Counted from the first letter of the stretch, positions 53,761-61,526 are shown. The stretch: 64,000 nt of DNA from Actinomadura craniellae (GCF_003289645.1 NZ_QLYX01000001.1:124001-188000), one strand, 5' to 3'. Translations and numbers: made by a program. Notes: generated from the sequence alone by a model not told the origin.

Positions 53761-54492
53761 GTGAACGAACCACTCCGCCGCGCGATGACCGATGCCGGGA
53801 TGGGCGAACATGACATCGCCGACAGGCTCGACGTCGATGTCAAGACCGTCCGCCGCTGGCTCGCCGGCCGAACTCCGTACCCACGGCACCGACGCGCCAT
53901 GACCGCACTCTTGGGCGTGAACGAGGCAGATCTATGGCCTCGACCGGCGAGACCACGACTTCACGCCGCTGCGCAGACGAGCGAGGTCATCGCGATGTAT
54001 CCGCATCGCTGGGCTGTGCCCCGAACCGTCTGGTATCACCTCTTCGCCGGTGCCCATCGGGAGATCGGCATCCTTGTCTACGCAGGTCTCTTCCTCGCCG
54101 AGGACACAGGCTTGGTCCGTCTCCTGGCCGAAAAGGCCCGCAGCGATGTGACCGTACGCATCATGCTTGGTGATCCCGATAGCCCACACATCCGCGAGCG
54201 TGGTGAAAACGAAGGGGTGGGCGACTCGCTGGCCGCAAAGATAAGCAACTCACTCGTCCTGTACCAGCCGCTGTATAACGTTGCGGGCGTCGAATTCCGA
54301 CTTCATAGCACCGTGCTCTACAACTCGATCTATCGCGCCGACGATTGTCTAATGATCAATCCACACGCTTATGGCATCGCTGCCGCGCGGGCCCCTGTTT
54401 TGCACGTTCGCCAGACTGAATCAGGCGATATGGCGTCTACTTACCTCAATAGTTTTGAACGAGTCTGGGATACTGCGGTGCCGCTCGCATAG
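53761..54492 (+). CDS. XRE-type regulator with PLD-like C-terminal domain, copy 2
   Basis: A 243-residue paralogue of the protein at 50630: PLRRAMTDAGMGEHDIADRL for the DNA-binding part, then YPHRWAVPRTVWYHLFAGAH, EIGILVYAGLFLAEDTG, VRIMLGDPDSP and FRLHSTVLYNSIYRADD. GTG start with GGAGG five bases upstream. Codon use becomes more A/T-rich toward the 3' end, which borders the A+T-rich cargo gene. Confidence 0.85.
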   Translation: MNEPLRRAMTDAGMGEHDIADRLDVDVKTVRRWLAGRTPYPRHRRAMTALLGVNEADLWPRPARPRLHAAAQTSEVIAMYPHRWAVPRTVWYHLFAGAHREIGILVYAGLFLAEDTGLVRLLAEKARSDVTVRIMLGDPDSPHIRERGENEGVGDSLAAKISNSLVLYQPLYNVAGVEFRLHSTVLYNSIYRADDCLMINPHAYGIAAARAPVLHVRQTESGDMASTYLNSFERVWDTAVPLA

Positions 54493-54607
54493 GTCCAAGA
54501 GTGAAATGCCATTCGCAACCATGTTGCAATCAGTGATCTTACATGCCCTGTCGAGAGGTCGCGGTAGCTGTATCTGTGTAACGGCGTAGACTACTCTATT
54601 TATTGTA

Positions 54608-54748
54608 GTGCTGGTGACCAAGGTCGTTGGGGGTGAGCCTAGGGAAGGTTACCCCGTTCTGCTGGGTAGGCATGTGGATGGTATAGAGTATGTGCTGCCC
54701 CATCGCAAAGCTCCCCTAGTCTTGGTCAGCTTATGTATGAAAATCTGA
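54608..54748 (+). CDS. Possible 46-residue upstream peptide
   Basis: A frame from GTG (VLVTKVVGGEPREGYPVLLG) ending 16 bases inside the restriction gene in another frame. Its composition looks protein-like and the overlap would couple translation, which could explain why the restriction gene lacks a clear ribosome site. No family recognised. Confidence 0.3.
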   Translation: MLVTKVVGGEPREGYPVLLGRHVDGIEYVLPHRKAPLVLVSLCMKI

Positions 54749-56172
54749 TCGCTGTCGCCGAAGAGTGCTCACTTGAGGCGCGCTGCAACGAAGATTCGCT
54801 CAATATTAAACTCCCTCATTCGCCAATCTCATTGCACTTTGAAAAAGTTAGCGAAACGACGCTATTTGGTGCATTTTATCTTCGCACAAACTCATGGAAT
54901 TGGCCCGGAGAGCGATCTGATCTAAATGATATATTGTCTATGCTGGTGGCGATGTTTTTTGCGGAAACTGGCACTGCTTCATGCGCCTTGATGGATGTTC
55001 CGCATCCTGCGGCGTATGTCCCTAGTGGGGAGGTTTACGCGCGATACATTTTGCTTTCCCAGCCTAGTAACGGGTATTTTCATGTCCAAGGTGAAAGCTT
55101 CCCTGAAGCCGAGAAGCTTATACATAAACTCCTTCTGCTGGAATACTTTCTTCATCAAGCTATTTCACCTCACCTCAGCCAAGAGGAGCTAGAGTCGTTG
55201 GTTGACTGGGAGGAGATTGAAGTATGGGGAAGGCGGGTGATGAAAGTGTTGGGTGGTCTAGCGAATGAATCTGAAGATACTTATAATATCAGGAATCCTC
55301 CTCGTTGGAAGTATTATCGCTGTGCTGGTGCGGATATCTCCATCATCCAGAGTGACCAAGTTTCAGATATCTTCGATTTTCTCTGGAGTATTGGAGAGCG
55401 CAAGCTGATTCAAGGAGTGACGGGAAATATTGTTCTGCGGGATGGTTTGTTTAATTTCACGCCAAGTGAAGATGTGGACCAGTTGGGCTTTCTCTTGAAA
55501 AAACTGGCCGGCGTAAGTGATCTTGGTGAGCTGCGCGTGATGCCACTGGAAAACTGCCTGGTGACTGCAAGTCAAGGGTTTGTGCTGTTTCTAGGCTCCA
55601 GTTCCGGTAGGCGTGCTTTTGACGGTGAAAAAGATAGAGTATTTCTTCGCCATCAAGATGAAGCACAATTCCTATTTCCTGCAGATTCGTACGTGTGGGC
55701 TGAACGGGTGGATGGTGAGCGTTTTGAGAGCCTTGTCTATGACTTGCTAGTTCGCGAACCTGGAGTAACGAAAGTGCGAACAGTAGGGCACGCTAATGAG
55801 AGGGATGGGGGTCGCGACCATATAGCAGCATGGCACACCCCTCCTCAGGCGGGCGGCCATGCCGTAGGCGAAAATTATCCGATAGCTCGCGCGCGTGAAG
55901 TGGTTATTCAGTGCAAGGCGCTTAACCGAACCGTCGGTAAGCGCCACGTCCTTGATATTCGGGATACGCTTGACCAATATGATGCTGAAGGCTACTTGTT
56001 GGTTGCTATGGGAAATGTTGGAACATCTGCAATAGGTTATCTTGAAGCGCTCCGGAGAAAGGGTGATTACTTTACTGACTGGTGGGGGTGTAGCGAGATT
56101 GAGCATCGTTTGCGCAGAAACCCTGATATTGTTAAAAGATATAGTGATATTGTAACGGTGGTTTCGCACTAG
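54733..56172 (+). CDS. Mrr-type restriction endonuclease, A+T-rich cargo
   Basis: A 479-residue protein. The C-terminal nuclease domain (about 325-470) has the Mrr/PD-(D/E)xK elements: FESLVYDLLVREPGVTKVR with the N-terminal Glu, RDGGRDHIAAWH with the metal-binding Asp, and REVVIQCKALNRTVGKRHV with the QxK motif. The N-terminal 320 residues match nothing I recognise and may read the target (modified DNA or phage cue). No methyltransferase lies nearby. A sampled line (54841-54900) is 38% G+C against about 70% around, showing recent acquisition. Likely anti-phage cargo. Confidence 0.8.
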   Translation: MYENLIAVAEECSLEARCNEDSLNIKLPHSPISLHFEKVSETTLFGAFYLRTNSWNWPGERSDLNDILSMLVAMFFAETGTASCALMDVPHPAAYVPSGEVYARYILLSQPSNGYFHVQGESFPEAEKLIHKLLLLEYFLHQAISPHLSQEELESLVDWEEIEVWGRRVMKVLGGLANESEDTYNIRNPPRWKYYRCAGADISIIQSDQVSDIFDFLWSIGERKLIQGVTGNIVLRDGLFNFTPSEDVDQLGFLLKKLAGVSDLGELRVMPLENCLVTASQGFVLFLGSSSGRRAFDGEKDRVFLRHQDEAQFLFPADSYVWAERVDGERFESLVYDLLVREPGVTKVRTVGHANERDGGRDHIAAWHTPPQAGGHAVGENYPIARAREVVIQCKALNRTVGKRHVLDIRDTLDQYDAEGYLLVAMGNVGTSAIGYLEALRRKGDYFTDWWGCSEIEHRLRRNPDIVKRYSDIVTVVSH

Positions 56173-56240
56173 TTTGCATGCCTCAAGCTGGCTGCTTATT
56201 TCTTGTCTTTGTTTGATGGTCTAATGTCCTGTAGACAAAA

Positions 56241-56273
56241 GCCCCTATCGATCAAATGCTGATCGATAGGGGC
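56241..56273. terminator. Strong terminator between convergent genes
   Basis: GCCCCTATCGATCA and TGATCGATAGGGGC form a 14-bp perfect stem with a five-base loop. On the minus strand it is followed by TTTTGT, suiting the DUF2637 gene; it can also stop the restriction gene transcript. Confidence 0.88.
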
Positions 56274-56289
56274 CTGCGCCTACATAAGA

Positions 56290-56898
56290 TTAGGTTTGTG
56301 CCGTAGCAGAGATGATCTGCTTAACTTTGCGACGGTCGATACCGTGCTTCTCGGCGAGGAACCGCTGCGACAGCGGCCGTCCGGGACCGTTGAGACTCGC
56401 AAGGTAGTCGGCGAGTACGGCTTGCTCCGGCGCCTGTACCGGTTCGGTCCGTGACTCGTCGGCTTCCTCGTCCATGCGCCGGTCTGGTTCAGCGGCCGGT
56501 TCCGCTGGCACCTTGGGAACGGCGTTGCGGGTCAAGGTCATCAGGAGTTCGAACGAGCCGACCAACGCCAGAGCCGGCCAAGCGCTGACCAGAGCACCGA
56601 TGACGCCGTGGTTCAGGCCGTGCGCCACATTGGCGCCGATGGTGGCCACGATGCCGACGCCGAGACTCCACTTGGCGAGCACGGGGACGGGTTGGCGTCG
56701 GCGGTTGGCATCAAGGATGACCATGGAAGCGGCCCAGATGAGGCCGTCCACCGTGAATGGCACCAGCGTGGCGGTCACGCCGGTCTCGCCGTGGGCGCGC
56801 ACCAGTTCGTAGGCGTGGCGGTAGGAGATGACGGCCGCTACCGCTGCGACCGTCACCACGGCGAGCGCCGTCGTGATTCGGGTGAGGCGGTCAGCCAT
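56290..56898 (-). CDS. DUF2637 membrane protein (AICE transfer-associated)
   Basis: A 202-residue protein with four membrane helices (ITTALAVVTVAAVAAVISYR, FTVDGLIWAASMVILDANRR, LGVGIVATIGANVAHGLNHG, WPALALVGSFELLMTLTRN). A soluble tail ends in a helix-turn-helix-like segment (LSQRFLAEKHGIDRRKVKQI). DUF2637 proteins are characteristic of actinomycete plasmids and AICEs. ATG at 56898 has GAGGAG seven bases upstream. Confidence 0.88.
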   Translation of the reverse strand: MADRLTRITTALAVVTVAAVAAVISYRHAYELVRAHGETGVTATLVPFTVDGLIWAASMVILDANRRRQPVPVLAKWSLGVGIVATIGANVAHGLNHGVIGALVSAWPALALVGSFELLMTLTRNAVPKVPAEPAAEPDRRMDEEADESRTEPVQAPEQAVLADYLASLNGPGRPLSQRFLAEKHGIDRRKVKQIISATAQT

Positions 56899-57112
56899 GG
56901 GCCAACTCCTCACGCCAGGTGATCACGAAGGGGTCGTCGTCGCCGTGACCGGATGCGAGACGCTCGGCTAGCGTGAGAGCCGTGATCGCGGCGTTGTAGG
57001 TGAGGGGATAGGGCCACGTGCTGACGACCCAAACGGCACCAGTACGGGTGGCCGTGGCGATCTCGGTTCCGTCGAAGGTGGCCGTCATGCGGTCATCGTT
57101 GATCTTGAGCAT
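56891..57112 (-). CDS. Small AICE protein preceding DUF2637
   Basis: A 73-residue protein, MLKINDDRMTATFDGTEIAT then NAAITALTLAERLASGHGDD. It overlaps the DUF2637 start by eight bases; such a small protein is commonly found there. GGAG lies upstream of the ATG at 57112. Function unknown. Confidence 0.7.
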   Translation of the reverse strand: MLKINDDRMTATFDGTEIATATRTGAVWVVSTWPYPLTYNAAITALTLAERLASGHGDDDPFVITWREELAHG

Positions 57113-57274
57113 GGGGGCTCCTCTCCCGCCCTGGGGAGGGAGCCACGGGAGCCAAAACAGGGAGCCAATGCCTTTCGGCACCCCCCGACCCGCCGCGACT
57201 CCATCAGGGCGTCGGTGCAGGTGAGGGGCTCCCCGTTCGACTCACTTCGACCTAGATCGACTTCTCTTCATTGC

Positions 57275-57317
57275 TTCACACCGAAGAGGTCACTGGTTCG
57301 AACCCAGTATCGCCCAC
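57275..57317 (+). repeat. attR of the AICE (second att copy)
   Basis: Exact 43-bp copy of the tRNA-Val 3' half. It also forms the left boundary of a second, decayed interval ending at 59723. Confidence 0.93.
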
Positions 57318-57350
57318 CCAACGTTTTCCCAGGTCACGGACCCCATAGAG

Positions 57351-57378
57351 GGCCTTCTCCGATTACTCGGAGGGGGCC
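57351..57378 (+). terminator. Hairpin after attR
   Basis: GGCCTTCTCCGA and TCGGAGGGGGCC pair over 12 positions (two G-U) with a TTAC loop, 33 bases after the att core. It mirrors the terminator after tRNA-Val and may have served a tRNA gene in an earlier host. Confidence 0.6.
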
Positions 57379-57513
57379 TTCAGTCGTTCGTGGGGCAGAT
57401 TTGGGGCACGATCTTGCCCCAGGCCAAATGTGGTCATGAGAACCCATCCTCGTTTTGGTCACTCTCCGTGTTCATGTGCAGAGAAGGGACGCGGTGACCC
57501 GGTCGCTGCCGGG

Positions 57514-57753
57514 TCACCGCACCCCTTCGCTCGGGTGGTGGTCAGGCGCTCTTGTCGGTTCGATGTCCTGCCCCGCCCACCACAGCTCGATCCAGTCCGC
57601 GAGTAACGCCGCCCCGTCACGGGGGTCGTGCCAATCTTGTTGCCGCACCCGGGCTTCCTGGTCGTTGGCCCAGTCCAGCGCAGCCTGCTTGGTCTCGAAC
57701 CCCGACTCTGATGTTGCCCCGGCCACCAGCGCCTCGTGCGGCATGGTGATCAC
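57514..57753 (-). pseudogene. Tyrosine integrase, N-terminal fragment
   Basis: A 79-residue frame whose middle, SGFETKQAALDWANDQEARV, then DWHDPRDGAALLADWIELWW and AGQDIEPT, matches the arm-binding end and start of the core domain of AICE integrases. It ends at once after that; no catalytic domain follows. It lies just right of att copy 2, as an integrase would. Confidence 0.75.
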
Positions 57754-59276
57754 CTGCGGTCGAATCGGGGTCTACCGGTCACGCGGTCGACGAGCAGGGG
57801 GTCATTGCCCGCGAGCATGTCGGCAGGGTCGCCGGTGCTGAGGTAGGCGTGGGTGTTGTAGCCGAAGCTCCAGCAGTCCGGCTGCTCACGGATCCGGCTG
57901 TCGTCGATGATGACGTCGTCCACCGTCCGGCGCCAGGTCTGGTCGAGCGTCCGTTCGGCGATGAGGCGCGCCTGCTCGAGACGGAGGCTGCGCTCAGGGC
58001 GTTCGAGTGCCCATCGGCGGAGCGCGGCGCGGACCAGTTCGAGGGTGCGCAGGCCGCTGTCGTTCACCAGCCACCACGACTGGGACCGCACGAACTCCGA
58101 CATTTGCGCATCGGTGACGGCGGGGTCGTCGATCAGCGCATCGGTTTCGCGGACGGCGGTGCGCACCGCCAGGACGCCCAGCCAGTCCGCACCCGCGTGG
58201 ACGAGTTCGTTCAGTTCGCCGTTGCTCCGGGTGAATTCCCTCAGCAGCCTGCTCAGGTTCGAGGCCCGCGGTGTGAACGGATGGGGCGGGGGCGGATGCC
58301 GCACAGTGCGGTCCAGGCGGTCGGCGACCTCCTGCAGCGTCCGGCGTCCACTGCCACCGATGAAGCGGTGGGCATGGGCCCGCACGAAGGCTGTCAGGTC
58401 GTCGTCGTCCACCCCGGGATCGGCGAGCAGCCTCTGGATCTCCTCGATCATGCGGCACGCGATGTCAGGACCTTCGGCGCTGTCCACGTAGTCACGGATC
58501 TCGTCGTCAAGCGACCCGCTGCCCAAGAGGACGGTGTCCATGAAGTGACCGATGCGGGGATAGCGGGGAGCGAGTGGGTGCGTCCATTCGTTCTCTATCC
58601 AGAATGGAAGCGGTCTGTCGGTTAACACCCTTGCCACGGTTCGGGCCTGGTCGGGGGTTAGCCTCCCGCCGGGGGCCACGGACCTGGGACCCCATTGGTT
58701 GTCGCAGACCAGAGCCCGGTTGCGGTCGTGGTGCCAGGACGGCCCTTCGTCACCGGCGAGCAGCCGGGCGGCCAGCCCGGCCGGTTCGGGGACGCCGACG
58801 CGTTCGAGCGCCTCGGCGACCGTGTCCACCGCGGTGCCGGGCATGGCGGCATCCCCCATGCACGGCAGGAACAGCAACAGCCGCCGCTCCCATTCGCTGA
58901 TCCATCGGCCGTCCGGAGGTGGATGCTCGGCGATCCAGCACAATTCCGGCCAGCTCAGCCCCGGCCAGCCGGGATGGCCGTCCAGCCAGGTCACCGTGAA
59001 ACTCCCTCGCCAGGCGGGATGCGAGAGTACGAAGTCGGTCCCGAAGTCGGGGTCGCTGTTGCGGTAGATCACCCGGAAGATGACACGGCCAGGCAGCTCG
59101 ATGCGGAACACCGGCCACCGTTCGGTGTCCGCCAGCCGCTCGTCCAGCGCGCGGACGTCCTCGGCCTTAACACCGAACGCTGCTGGCTCGGCCTCGTCCA
59201 CCTGATGCGTCCGGCTCAGATGGACGGCCCAGAAACCAGGCTCAGTCAGCAGGTCGGTGCCGTTGTAGTAGGGCAT
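57750..59276 (-). CDS. 508-residue protein with Imm35 (YrhB-like) C-terminal domain
   Basis: The last 55 residues (CWSFGYNTHAYLSTGDPADM, then LLVDRVTGRP) form an Imm35/YrhB domain, found in immunity proteins of polymorphic toxin systems. The N-terminus (FGVKAEDVRALDERLADTER, VIFRVIYRNSDPDFGTDFVL) is a conserved actinobacterial segment of unknown role; the middle is helical with repeated LNELV/DAL-type segments. A multi-domain immunity protein is plausible; no toxin gene is adjacent. ATG has GAGACGAGG upstream. It overlaps the integrase fragment by four bases. Confidence 0.75.
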   Translation of the reverse strand: MPYYNGTDLLTEPGFWAVHLSRTHQVDEAEPAAFGVKAEDVRALDERLADTERWPVFRIELPGRVIFRVIYRNSDPDFGTDFVLSHPAWRGSFTVTWLDGHPGWPGLSWPELCWIAEHPPPDGRWISEWERRLLLFLPCMGDAAMPGTAVDTVAEALERVGVPEPAGLAARLLAGDEGPSWHHDRNRALVCDNQWGPRSVAPGGRLTPDQARTVARVLTDRPLPFWIENEWTHPLAPRYPRIGHFMDTVLLGSGSLDDEIRDYVDSAEGPDIACRMIEEIQRLLADPGVDDDDLTAFVRAHAHRFIGGSGRRTLQEVADRLDRTVRHPPPPHPFTPRASNLSRLLREFTRSNGELNELVHAGADWLGVLAVRTAVRETDALIDDPAVTDAQMSEFVRSQSWWLVNDSGLRTLELVRAALRRWALERPERSLRLEQARLIAERTLDQTWRRTVDDVIIDDSRIREQPDCWSFGYNTHAYLSTGDPADMLAGNDPLLVDRVTGRPRFDRR

Positions 59277-59472
59277 CCTCGTCTCCGGTGAGCGTCACGG
59301 CCCAATGGTGCCCCACCTACGCAAGCGTCGCTAGACCATTTGTGCGGGAATGCGGAGCTTGCGGTGATGGCCTGTTACGACGGCCGCCTGCGCTGATGGG
59401 TTCGAGCAAGGCGGTCCTGGCGTCGCACCTGTATCGCAAATATTAAGGTTGGCCACTGACACTTCTGGACTT
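59277..59472. other. Gene-free spacer upstream of the 508-residue protein gene
   Basis: About 200 bases with no gene visible. It probably holds the promoter of the leftward 508-residue protein gene; the palindrome with the SOS-like box follows. Confidence 0.4.
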
Positions 59473-59510
59473 CTTCTTGTTCCCCGAACGTCCGTTCGGG
59501 GAACAAGAAG
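59473..59510. promoter_or_regulatory. 18-bp palindrome containing a LexA-like (SOS) box
   Basis: CTTCTTGTTCCCCGAACG and its exact complement flank a two-base centre. The centre reads CGAAC-GTCC-GTTCG (59485-59498), the actinobacterial SOS box CGAAC-N4-GTTCG. It could bind LexA or act as a terminator-like hairpin. Confidence 0.55.
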
Positions 59511-59680
59511 ATCATTGTTGCGGGACCGGTTGACCTGCTGATTCCTACTCGGATCTCGGGAGAAACTTGGGAGATGATGTTGCTGGTGAAGCTGCCTAAG
59601 GCCTGGTCGCTCTGGGTCAGGTAGAGGCTTGACCTGTACCTTCTTCGCGAATTCCAGGCGTGGGCGATGCAAGATCCTTG

Positions 59681-59723
59681 TTCACACCGAAGAGGTCACT
59701 GGTTCGAACCCAGTATCGCCCAC
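59681..59723 (+). repeat. Third att copy
   Basis: Exact 43-bp copy of the tRNA-Val 3' half (44 bp shared with attL, including a preceding G). Marks the right end of the second interval and the left end of a third remnant. Confidence 0.92.
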
Positions 59724-59974
59724 CCGTATAACAGCAGGTCAGCACAGGTCAGGCCCCCCTTTCTGGGGCGGGCTTGGAGGGGAGCGTCTCTCTTTTTGGG
59801 AGAATTCTGGGAGGCGATCTTGGAATCGTCTTCCTTGCTCAATAGTTCGGGGACGCGCAGCTCGACCGTCAGGGTCTTGTGGGAGTGGCGCAAACCGTCC
59901 GGGGTGAGGCCAGGAGCGATCGGAGGCGGTGGCGACCGAGACACCGGCGTGCCGGGGACATCACCTAGCCGCAC
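59724..59974 (-). pseudogene. Tyrosine integrase, C-terminal fragment
   Basis: The minus strand encodes IAPGLTPDGLRHSHKT followed by ELRVPELLS, matching the GLxPHGLRHSHKTW helix that carries the catalytic Arg/His of actinobacterial integrases. The Tyr region is missing and the frame drifts into the att. It sits right of att copy 3 in the same orientation as the intact integrase beside att copy 1. Confidence 0.7.
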
Positions 59975-60020
59975 AACCGGCCTGCGGAGGCGTCGGCGCC
60001 CGGGCCGTGGAACACGTACT

Positions 60021-60260
60021 TCAGGTCGTGGCAGGGGCGGTGTCGAGTTCGGCTTTCCAGACCCGGAGCCGGTAGCTGTTGGAACCGCCCGCGTCCGCGG
60101 TGATCAGTAGGTGGGTCGCATCGGGGTGGTCGAGGCGACCGCGGGCCTGCCACCAGCGGCGGATCGAGGCGACCGCGAATGTTGAGGTGTCGTGGTCGAT
60201 GCCGGTGTTCACCCAGCCGGTGTTCGCGCTGATGTCGTAGATCCCATATTGGTCGGACTT
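60021..60260 (-). pseudogene. ISAzo13-type transposase fragment
   Basis: About 80 residues: SDQYGIYDISANTGWVNTGI, DHDTSTFAVASIRRWWQARG, then HLLITADAGGSNSYRLRVWK and a premature stop. This is the middle of the DDE transposase of the ISAzo13 family, including the catalytic Asp in ITADAGGSN. Both ends are missing, so it is inactive. Confidence 0.8.
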
Positions 60261-60488
60261 CGAAAAGGGTCACGCGATGGCCGTCTCACTTCACGACGCC
60301 ACGCTTCTCACCGGCGCAAACTCATACACCGCCCCGTGGACGCAACCCCGGGCGGTGAGCTTCGGCTCACCCCTACCCGAAGGCGCACATCAGAGGCGAT
60401 GCAAGACCAGACACCCGACCTTGCGTATCCGTAACCGGCCAGACACAGGGGCGTCAGGGCTTGACGATAAGACGAAGACATCCCCAAG
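60261..60488. other. Gene-free junction between element debris and iron locus
   Basis: About 230 bases with no recognisable gene. Frames are interrupted and show no family motif; it probably marks the end of the integration hotspot. Confidence 0.4.
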
Positions 60489-60527
60489 ATAGGCAAGGGT
60501 TACCTAACTAAGGCAAGCCTTGCCTAA
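60489..60527. promoter_or_regulatory. Twin IdeR/DmdR iron boxes
   Basis: ATAGGCAAGGGTTACCTAA (60489-60507) and TAAGGCAAGCCTTGCCTAA (60509-60527) each match about 14 of 19 positions of the iron-box consensus and lie 20 bp apart centre to centre. Double boxes are typical of tightly repressed siderophore promoters. Confidence 0.75.
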
Positions 60528-60548
60528 GAAGCCGTGTCCAGGCCGACG

Positions 60549-60668
60549 ATGGGAAGGCCCTTGAGCACCCTCGCGCTCGACCTGCCCGGCGGGCGCGTCC
60601 TGCCGGGCGCGAGTTCCGAACTGCTCGTGCGCTCGTGGAACTGCCCCTTTCGTGACAAGCGAGGCTGA
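60549..60668 (+). CDS. Possible 39-residue peptide in the iron-regulated leader
   Basis: ATG frame MGRPLSTLALDLPGGRVLPG ending LLVRSWNCPFRDKRG, stopping six bases before the dehydratase start. It would be the first frame of an iron-repressed transcript. No clear ribosome site and no family recognised. Confidence 0.3.
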   Translation: MGRPLSTLALDLPGGRVLPGASSELLVRSWNCPFRDKRG

Positions 60669-60674
60669 GAAACG

Positions 60675-61526
60675 ATGAAGTTGTGCATGGCGACCGTGTC
60701 GCTCGGCGGAAGTCTCATCGAGAAGATCGGTGCGATCGGGGCGGCAGGGTTCGACGGCCTGGAACTGCTCGACGACGACCTCCGGAAGTCCGGCATGACG
60801 CCGGAGGAGTGCGCCCGCCGCTGCGCCGACCTGGGCCTCACCATCGACCTCTACCAGCCGTTCCGGCGTGCGGAAGGGGTTCCCGGGGACGAGTTCCGGA
60901 AGGTCCTGGCCCGCTTCCGGCGGGAGCTCGAGGTGATGCGCAGACTCGGCGCCGACTCGATCCTGGTGGTGTCCAACACCGATGCGGACGCCGACGGCAG
61001 CCGCGACCTGTCGGCGAGCCAACTGGCCGCTCTGGGGGACGCGGCCGCGGAGCACGGGATGACGGTGATGTTCGAGGCGTTGGCCTGGGGCACCCACATC
61101 AGCCGGGTCGCCGACGCCTGGGAGACCGTCCGGTACGCGGATCATCCGAACGTCGCCCTGGTGGTGGACACGTTCCACCTGAACGCCGCGGGGGAGGACG
61201 TGTCGGTGCTGGCGGGGCTGCCGCGTGATTCCGTGGGCTTCTTCCAGGTGGCCGACGCGCCGTGGCTGTCGATGGACGTCATACTGTGGAGCCGCGGCCA
61301 CCGGTGCTTCCCGGGGGAGGGGGAGTTCGACGTGCTGACTCCGGTCGCGTCGGCGGTCGCGTCCGGCTACCGCGGACCGCTGTCGCTCGAAATCTTCAAC
61401 CCCGGATACCGGGAACGTCCGGCGACCGAGGTCGCCAAACTCGGCGCCGACTCCCTGCGGCAGCTCGTCGACGAGCTGGCGAAGCGGGCCGCGGGGCCGG
61501 TCGCGCCCGGGGGCGATCACGGCTGA
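60675..61526 (+). CDS. 3-Dehydroshikimate dehydratase-like TIM-barrel enzyme
   Basis: A 283-residue AP-endonuclease-2/sugar isomerase-fold protein. MKLCMATVSLGGSLIEKIGA, IDLYQPFRRAEGVPGDEF, MFEALAWGTHISRVADAWET and WSRGHRCFPGEGEFD match the dehydratase domain of QsuB/AsbF-like enzymes, which turn 3-dehydroshikimate into protocatechuate (3,4-dihydroxybenzoate). Metal ligands include E of FEALAWG, D of VVDTFHL and E of SLEIFNPG. Twin iron boxes upstream suggest it makes a siderophore building block. ATG follows GAGGCTGAG. Confidence 0.8.
   Translation: MKLCMATVSLGGSLIEKIGAIGAAGFDGLELLDDDLRKSGMTPEECARRCADLGLTIDLYQPFRRAEGVPGDEFRKVLARFRRELEVMRRLGADSILVVSNTDADADGSRDLSASQLAALGDAAAEHGMTVMFEALAWGTHISRVADAWETVRYADHPNVALVVDTFHLNAAGEDVSVLAGLPRDSVGFFQVADAPWLSMDVILWSRGHRCFPGEGEFDVLTPVASAVASGYRGPLSLEIFNPGYRERPATEVAKLGADSLRQLVDELAKRAAGPVAPGGDHG

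Larger units (their letters stand above)
45944..57317. mobile_element. Actinomycete integrative and conjugative element (AICE), about 11.4 kb
   Basis: Bounded by identical 43-bp att copies. It holds a tyrosine integrase, excisionase, FtsK/Tra translocase, small spread-type proteins, two XRE regulators, a NUDIX (Pra-like) hydrolase, an HD protein, a GntR (KorSA-like) repressor, DUF2637 and an Mrr restriction enzyme. It resembles pSAM2-type elements but no RepSA, RepAM or Prim-Pol initiator is visible. Confidence 0.9.
57275..59723. mobile_element. Decayed second element between att copies 2 and 3
   Basis: About 2.4 kb between identical 43-bp att copies. It contains an N-terminal integrase fragment in the position and orientation expected of an integrase next to its left att, and a 508-residue Imm35-tailed protein. 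No transfer genes remain. Confidence 0.72.

Noticed and set aside
56241-56273. Palindrome considered as an att or operator site
   Set aside because: It lies between two convergent genes, is followed by a T-run on one strand and is not repeated elsewhere in the window, so a terminator is the simpler reading.
59965-60273. A 102-codon frame overlapping the ISAzo13 fragment
   Set aside because: The neighbouring frame carries the transposase motifs; this one is its shadow.
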